Of a DNA stretch of 10,654 nucleotides, positions 7,599-10,654 are shown piece after piece. Under the pieces are notes generated by a model. That model was not told where the DNA came from and ran no database searches. It worked only from the letters and a program-made list of their open reading frames with translations. Position 1 is the first letter of the stretch; every line of letters begins with the position of its first letter. The stretch is from Mariprofundaceae bacterium (lineage in GTDB: Bacteria; Pseudomonadota; Zetaproteobacteria; Mariprofundales; Mariprofundaceae), in NCBI GenBank assembly GCA_030950975.1, contig JAUZQL010000264.1, positions 1-10,654 of the forward strand, written 5' to 3'. Both the position numbers and the translations under genes were made by a program.

Positions 7599-7845
7599 CG
7601 TTTGTATTGAGTTTGCTATCGATACTACTCATACCTTCATCAAGCGCATCTTTGGTTTCTTGTATGGGTTCTTTGAGGGCACGTGTTTCTTGCTCAATTT
7701 GTTGTTTTACATCACCGATCCAAGCACGCCCTTGGCGAACGAGACGACCAATTTGAGCGAAAAATTCAGGTGTGCGCTCAGGGCCTAAAATTAAAAAGGC
7801 AATGCTGCCAATGACCAGTAATTCAAGAAAACCAATATCAGGCAT
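7579..7845 (-). CDS. tatB: Sec-independent protein translocase TatB
   Basis: Single-span membrane protein that forms the twin-arginine substrate receptor with TatC. The 88-residue product begins MPDIGFLELLVIGSIAFLIL with the conserved Glu8, then the hinge LGPERTP (20-26), an amphipathic helix and a charged, Gln/Glu/Lys-rich tail. The first residues (xDIGFxELL) are TatB-like rather than TatA-like. The hinge has Thr25 where most homologues have Leu (GPERLP). It begins 14 bases after the tatA stop and overlaps tatC by 20 bases. The Shine-Dalgarno is weak. Confidence 0.94.
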   Translation of the reverse strand: MPDIGFLELLVIGSIAFLILGPERTPEFFAQIGRLVRQGRAWIGDVKQQIEQETRALKEPIQETKDALDEGMSSIDSKLNTNDDSKNK

Positions 7846-7859
7846 AATATTGGAATCGC

Positions 7860-8048
7860 TTAATGAATTTGACGCTCTTTTTCATCAGCTTTGGGGGTGC
7901 TTGGTTTACTTTCATCATTCATGTTCGTGCGAAAACTACGAATCCCCTTGGCTAAACCTTCACCAATCGCAGGAAGACGTTTTGCGCCAAAAAGAACAAT
8001 CACAATGACAAGAATTAAAATCAGTTCCATCGGTCCGAATCCAAACAT
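7860..8048 (-). CDS. tatA: Sec-independent protein translocase TatA
   Basis: Pore- or membrane-thinning component of the twin-arginine export system (62 aa). The N-terminus MFGFGPMELILILVIVIVLFG is the single membrane helix with the conserved FG and Glu, followed by the AKRLP hinge, the amphipathic helix IGEGLAKGIRSFRTN and a short charged tail. Two ATGs are adjacent (8051 and 8048). AGGAG at 8054-8058 is five bases from ATG 8048 but only two from 8051, so the second is preferred. Upstream in-frame starts would add about 19 non-homologous residues across the promoter. It is the first gene of tatABC-coaD. Confidence 0.95.
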   Translation of the reverse strand: MFGFGPMELILILVIVIVLFGAKRLPAIGEGLAKGIRSFRTNMNDESKPSTPKADEKERQIH

Positions 8049-8053
8049 CATCA

Positions 8054-8058
8054 CTCCT
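8054..8058 (-). promoter_or_regulatory. Shine-Dalgarno AGGAG of tatA
   Basis: AGGAG on the minus strand, five bases before ATG 8048. It decides the tatA start between two adjacent ATGs and against the longer open frame starting at 8108. Confidence 0.65.
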
Positions 8059-8080
8059 GTACACCTTGAAATTTGCGCTG

Positions 8081-8108
8081 AATATAGCGATGGTACGAAA
8101 GAAAACAA
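8081..8108 (-). promoter_or_regulatory. Putative sigma-70 promoter of tatABC-coaD
   Basis: On the minus strand TTGTTT (8103-8108), a 16-base spacer and TATATT (8081-8086, five of six to consensus). Transcription would start near 8074, giving a leader of about 26 bases that contains the tatA AGGAG site. It occupies the 77-base gap shared with the divergent VOC gene. Confidence 0.45.
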
Positions 8109-8125
8109 CGCAGAAGGGGATATTG

Positions 8126-8485
8126 ATGCGCTTATTGCATGCTAGTTTGATTATTTCAGATTTACAAAGTGCCACAGAATTTTATGAAGGGATTTTAGGC
8201 TTGAAGCGCGATGAACGTCCCAATTTGGGTTTTGAAGGCATCTTTTATCAACTCGGCTCAGGGCAACAATTGCATTTAATGAAGATTGATGACCCTTATC
8301 ATGATTGTATTCATCCCCAACATGGTGGACGAGATCGGCACTTGGCGTTTGCGGTAGATTGTGTGCAAGTGTTTGTCGATAAACTTGAGGCGGCTGGCAT
8401 TGCTTTTACACGTAGTCGATCAGGTCGTGCGGCACTTTTTTGCCGTGACCCTGATGATAATGTCATTGAGCTTTGTGAGATTTAA
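8126..8485 (+). CDS. VOC-superfamily (glyoxalase/dioxygenase-like) protein
   Basis: A 119-residue single VOC unit pair with the typical start LLHASLIISDLQSATEFYEGILGL and the typical end RDPDDNVIELCEI. Candidate metal ligands are His5, His72 (DRHLAFAV) and Glu115 (VIEL), with His50 (QQLHLM) near the usual second-ligand position, so a divalent-metal lyase, dioxygenase or glyoxalase-like activity is possible. The substrate cannot be read from the sequence. ATG 8126 was chosen because AAGGGGA (8114-8120) lies five bases before it and homology begins there; the in-frame ATG at 8066 would run through the tatA promoter region. It is divergent from tatA, and its 3' end overlaps the convergent cytochrome c gene by 23 bases. 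Confidence 0.88.
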   Translation: MRLLHASLIISDLQSATEFYEGILGLKRDERPNLGFEGIFYQLGSGQQLHLMKIDDPYHDCIHPQHGGRDRHLAFAVDCVQVFVDKLEAAGIAFTRSRSGRAALFCRDPDDNVIELCEI

Positions 8486-8825
8486 ATTCAGGAGCCTTGC
8501 TTGTTCGCAACCAAGCAATAATATCATTCCTATCACGTTTGGATAAATGCGGTAATACCATGCGAGTATTGGCTTTCACCGCACGAGGATCAATCAGCCA
8601 AGCGGTGAGTGCATCTTTATCCCATGTATCAAAGGGTACACCTTGAATACTCGGTTTTTTACCATAAATGCCCTTCAATGTAGGTCCAACTTTGATGAAG
8701 TTTCTCTTTAAATGATGGCAAGGACCGCACCGCACCACAGCCACGGTTGCACCACGTAAAGCATCACCTTCTGCCCATGCGGACATCGGCAAAAAAAGGC
8801 TAATGAGTAGTATTTTTTTTATCAT
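8463..8825 (-). CDS. Periplasmic class I monoheme cytochrome c
   Basis: A 120-residue precursor with a Sec signal peptide (KK at 3-4, hydrophobic core, probable cut after AWA at 16-18). The single heme motif CGPCH (33-37) and GPTLKGIYGKK are typical of small class I cytochromes c. The probable distal ligand is Met89 in NTRMVLP, and the C-terminal helix DIIAWLRT matches the family. It would carry electrons in the periplasm. The start overlaps the 3' end of the preceding lipoprotein gene by 26 bases and has no clear ribosome site, so translation is probably coupled. The overlap holds a run of eight A on the coding strand. The 3' end overlaps the convergent VOC gene. Which enzyme it serves is not shown. 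Confidence 0.92.
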   Translation of the reverse strand: MIKKILLISLFLPMSAWAEGDALRGATVAVVRCGPCHHLKRNFIKVGPTLKGIYGKKPSIQGVPFDTWDKDALTAWLIDPRAVKANTRMVLPHLSKRDRNDIIAWLRTSKAPEFKSHKAQ

Positions 8826-9192
8826 CAGGAACTAAGTTAAAAAATAAATCACCTTGTTTGCCATGAAAAGTAAGTTGTACATGTAAATGATCTGTTTGTT
8901 TATGATGAACATATAAAGCACGACGGTAAATGCCCAATGCGCCATCGGGCATGGCTTGTTGCATTGAATCATGATTGATTTGAATTTTCACCAATAAATC
9001 AGGAATATGTTTTTTTCCTTGTCGGTTCACAAAGATTAAAAACTCATTCATGCCATGCTGTAAAGTGTCAGGGCGTGTTTCAAAATGAACCTTAAAGTTT
9101 TCCCAGCTCTGTTCAGGTGCTATCCATACGGGTGTTGATGGCGAACATGCGGACAATAAAAGAAATACCAGCGCAGCAATTTTAATATGCAT
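8800..9192 (-). CDS. YtkA/FixH-like lipoprotein
   Basis: A 130-residue protein with a lipoprotein signal ending in LLSAC (lipid-modified Cys16). The rest resembles the small beta-sandwich of the YtkA-like/FixH group: FETRPDTLQHGMNEFLIFV, a central NHDSMQQAMPDG (73-84) and closing strands YVHHKQTDHLHVQLTF. That central Met/His pattern is where such proteins often show a metal-binding-like MxxMP segment; Met77, Met81, His74, His96-97, His102 and His104 could bind copper, but this is inference. Ordinary FixH/CcoH is anchored by an N-terminal helix and sits beside ccoG in cbb3 oxidase assembly clusters; here the anchor would be lipid. TAAGG overlapping the upstream stop provides a ribosome site nine bases from the ATG. 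Confidence 0.75.
   Translation of the reverse strand: MHIKIAALVFLLLSACSPSTPVWIAPEQSWENFKVHFETRPDTLQHGMNEFLIFVNRQGKKHIPDLLVKIQINHDSMQQAMPDGALGIYRRALYVHHKQTDHLHVQLTFHGKQGDLFFNLVPDDKKNTTH
8813..8820 (-). other. A8 tract in the lipoprotein/cytochrome overlap
   Basis: The coding strand reads GATGAT followed by eight A then TACT. It lies in the last codons of the lipoprotein gene and in codons 2-4 of the cytochrome gene. Loss of one A in the transcript would join the two frames. Such runs are known slippage sites, but no use here is shown. Confidence 0.6.
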
Positions 9193-9203
9193 GATTGTTT
9201 ACC

Positions 9204-9500
9204 TTATTTTGCATGAGCTTGCAGATAGCTCAGTACTTCTTTTTTAATCGCTTCCGACATTGCACCATAGCCTGCTTGAGCTCGATGTTGTTGCATTAAA
9301 TCGACCACACCCCTCCATTCCAAAGCTGTATGTTGATTGGGCATGGGTGGGCGGTGGCATATCGAACATTGTTTGGAAAACTGCTTAAATCCTGTAGATG
9401 TTTGATCAGGGTAGAGATTGTTTGTTACAGCCGTTGTTGGTTTATCTTGCGAGCTACATGCAGTCAAAAACAACAATAAGCATAGACTACTTATTTTCAT
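9204..9500 (-). CDS. Monoheme c-type cytochrome lipoprotein
   Basis: From ATG 9500 the product is 98 aa with a lipoprotein signal MKISSLCLLLFLTAC (Cys15), followed by a Ser/Thr-rich linker and one heme motif CSICH (45-49). The following PPMPNQHTALEWRGVVDLM is a recurring pattern in small cytochromes of the CxxCHxxPxPxxHTxxEW type. Met53, Met69 and Met81 are candidate sixth ligands. Ser16 after the Cys suggests outer-membrane sorting if E. coli rules hold. Starts at 9545, 9512 and 9509 are also in frame; 9500 is preferred because Lys2 and the signal core then have normal length, though its GAGG is 12 bases away and the choice is not firm. The start overlaps the upstream gene end by 14 bases. 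Confidence 0.85.
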   Translation of the reverse strand: MKISSLCLLLFLTACSSQDKPTTAVTNNLYPDQTSTGFKQFSKQCSICHRPPMPNQHTALEWRGVVDLMQQHRAQAGYGAMSEAIKKEVLSYLQAHAK

Positions 9501-9879
9501 GCTGTTCATCATCCTCGTCTTCTGCCTCACCCTTATCAGGATCATACAACATGGTCATGACATACACAAAGCCACCGAAAACAATGATATATGCCAAAGC
9601 CGCCACATGCCCCCATGTGTACCAAGGACGTGGACTACCCACACGATCACCCCAAAAAGGTAAACTCAAGCCATAAGCTGCAATCAATACGACTATAATA
9701 ATGGCAAAAAACCAACGGGGCACACGGCTAGATGATTCTAAGCCCTTGCCACTGGCAATAATTTGATCATCAGTGAGACCTTTTTTCTTTGATTTAGGGC
9801 GTGATTGTCCGCCGCCAAACAAACGAGCATTTTCTTTATCTTCACGCGTACGTGTATCTTGCGTATCATTTTGATTCAT
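9487..9879 (-). CDS. Two-helix membrane protein of unknown function
   Basis: A 130-residue protein I do not recognise. The N-terminal 50 residues are hydrophilic and charged (DTQDTRTREDKENARLF, then SRPKSKKKG), without a signal peptide. Two hydrophobic segments follow, about 56-74 (WFFAIIIVVLIAAYGLSL) and 89-111 (WGHVAALAYIIVFGGFVYV), joined by an aromatic loop with FWGDR and PRPWYTW. The tail is strongly acidic (GEAEDEDDEQHE). Both ends are probably cytoplasmic. No heme, Cys or metal motif is present. The ATG overlaps the stop of the CcoG-like gene (ATGA), with AAGGGG upstream, so it belongs to the same operon; an earlier in-frame start at 9927 would only read the upstream gene out of phase. 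It could be a small oxidase or cytochrome-complex subunit, by position only. Confidence 0.8.
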   Translation of the reverse strand: MNQNDTQDTRTREDKENARLFGGGQSRPKSKKKGLTDDQIIASGKGLESSSRVPRWFFAIIIVVLIAAYGLSLPFWGDRVGSPRPWYTWGHVAALAYIIVFGGFVYVMTMLYDPDKGEAEDEDDEQHENK

Positions 9880-10654
9880 TCTTTTGCCCCTTTTGCATAG
9901 TAAACCAATGGAAAACTTGCCTGCCAACCATCATCACTGCTTGCATGTACTGTAATGCGATGCAAACCTTTTTTGATATAGGGTGAAAAATGTAATAAAA
10001 TATCTTTTCGCCCCGCACTTTTGAATGTCGTTTGTTGTTCATCCAATACATAATCATCCGCATTCAAACCACTCACTTTAAAATGTATCACAGCGGGCTG
10101 ATAACGTTTATGCGTCACATTGATACGGTAATCATAATTTGTCATATTTGCCAAAAGTTCAGCCCTATCAACCACCAAAGTATATGGTTGATAGTTGATA
10201 ATCCCCCCTACAAAAATCGCCATACCCAATAGCGTTCCTGTCATCGCAGCTCGCCCACGACCTAAAAGTGAACCTAAACCATTGGTTTTATGACCATCTG
10301 CACCAAATTTGAAACTTAATAAACCAGCACCTGTCATTTTCTTGCTTTTACGATGCAATTCATCACACGCCGCCACACAATCACCACAGTTAATACAACT
10401 ATCAAACACTTGTGCTTGCCTAGGGTCAATATCTAAAAAACAACTATCCACACAATAATTACAATGTTCACAATCATCTAAACGGCTCGTATCATAAGCA
10501 ATATGCAAAGTATCTTGGGTTTTGAATGAATGTTGCCAAACACGGTAAATACACATGTATTTGCAGACAAGGTGACGCATGGCTGCCACATCAATCAGAA
10601 TAATCGCCACGCAGACCACGTAAATCCATAATAAATTTTCAGCCAATGGTACAG
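9876..10654 (-). CDS. CcoG/FixG-like 4Fe-4S membrane protein (5' end outside window)
   Basis: The frame is open to the right edge, so the N-terminus is missing; a TTG at 10646 is not credible as a start because homology extends past it. Numbering from that codon: a membrane helix (about 4-22), then AMRHLVCKYMC (Cys28, Cys32) as in CcoG. Two ferredoxin-type Cys sets follow, CEHCNYCVDSC (59-69) and CINCGDCVAAC (84-94), then a second helix (about 134-151) and an Ig-like C-terminal domain ending in PLVYYAKGAKE. CcoG (RdxA/FixG) reduces copper and helps assemble cbb3 oxidase. Oddities: CP is replaced by CI at the first loop and by CF after the first cluster. The visible 258 codons fit the C-terminal half of a protein of roughly 450 aa. 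It heads the visible part of the five-gene operon. Confidence 0.85.
   Translation of the reverse strand, partial: VPLAENLLWIYVVCVAIILIDVAAMRHLVCKYMCIYRVWQHSFKTQDTLHIAYDTSRLDDCEHCNYCVDSCFLDIDPRQAQVFDSCINCGDCVAACDELHRKSKKMTGAGLLSFKFGADGHKTNGLGSLLGRGRAAMTGTLLGMAIFVGGIINYQPYTLVVDRAELLANMTNYDYRINVTHKRYQPAVIHFKVSGLNADDYVLDEQQTTFKSAGRKDILLHFSPYIKKGLHRITVHASSDDGWQASFPLVYYAKGAKE

Noticed and set aside
7772..8145. Plus-strand open frames antisense to tatA and tatB, and a minus-strand frame at 7960-8175
   Set aside because: They are shadows of clearly recognised tatA and tatB and of the divergent promoter region.
8497..8518. TTGCTTG/CAAGCAA inverted repeat after the VOC stop as a terminator
   Set aside because: The seven-pair stem has an eight-base loop and no T-run on either strand, and it lies inside the cytochrome c coding sequence.
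9398..9986. Plus-strand open frames at 9398-9676, 9418-9663 and 9801-9986, and 10032-10232
   Set aside because: They are antisense to the cytochrome-operon genes, with no ribosome site or recognisable protein pattern.
10644..10646. TTG as the start of the CcoG-like gene
   Set aside because: The frame is open to the right edge and the family has about 200 more N-terminal residues, so the gene is cut by the window rather than short.

Overview
The window is almost wholly coding, AT-rich (roughly 40% G+C by eye), and looks like the chromosome of a Gram-negative proteobacterium. The evidence is an E. coli-type DnaE, a type IV pilus/type II secretion ATPase, a TatABC set close to the proteobacterial one, two proteins with lipoprotein signals and several c-type cytochrome genes. 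The cytochromes and the CcoG-like protein suggest a respiratory, possibly lithotrophic lineage (a zetaproteobacterium or a gammaproteobacterium would fit), but the sequence alone does not fix the group. No tRNA, rRNA, CRISPR array, insertion sequence or phage gene was seen, and no gene-free stretch exceeds 300 bases.

Left block, minus strand (1-5951): a PilB/GspE-family ATPase gene overlaps by one base an HDOD-domain protein gene. After a 124-base gap holding a long imperfect inverted repeat comes dnaE, the replicative DNA polymerase III alpha subunit, which runs off the left edge with about 1025 codons visible. A good sigma-54 type site (GG-N10-GC) sits just upstream of the ATPase start. The ATPase carries several N-terminal repeats resembling MshEN half-motifs, so c-di-GMP control is possible.

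Middle (6059-8108): a small protein gene of unknown function diverges from the ATPase gene and converges on coaD. coaD is the last gene of a tight minus-strand operon tatA-tatB-tatC-coaD, with a plausible sigma-70 promoter at 8081-8108. A small VOC-superfamily protein gene is divergent from tatA.

Right block, minus strand (8463-10654): a compact five-gene run of a CcoG/FixG-like 4Fe-4S membrane protein (5' end outside the window), a two-helix membrane protein of unknown function, a monoheme c-type lipoprotein, a YtkA/FixH-like lipoprotein and a periplasmic monoheme cytochrome c. All junctions overlap or nearly so, which implies one transcript. The set looks like an accessory or electron-transfer module of a terminal oxidase or similar copper/heme enzyme whose main genes would lie beyond the right edge. 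It is the least ordinary part of the window.
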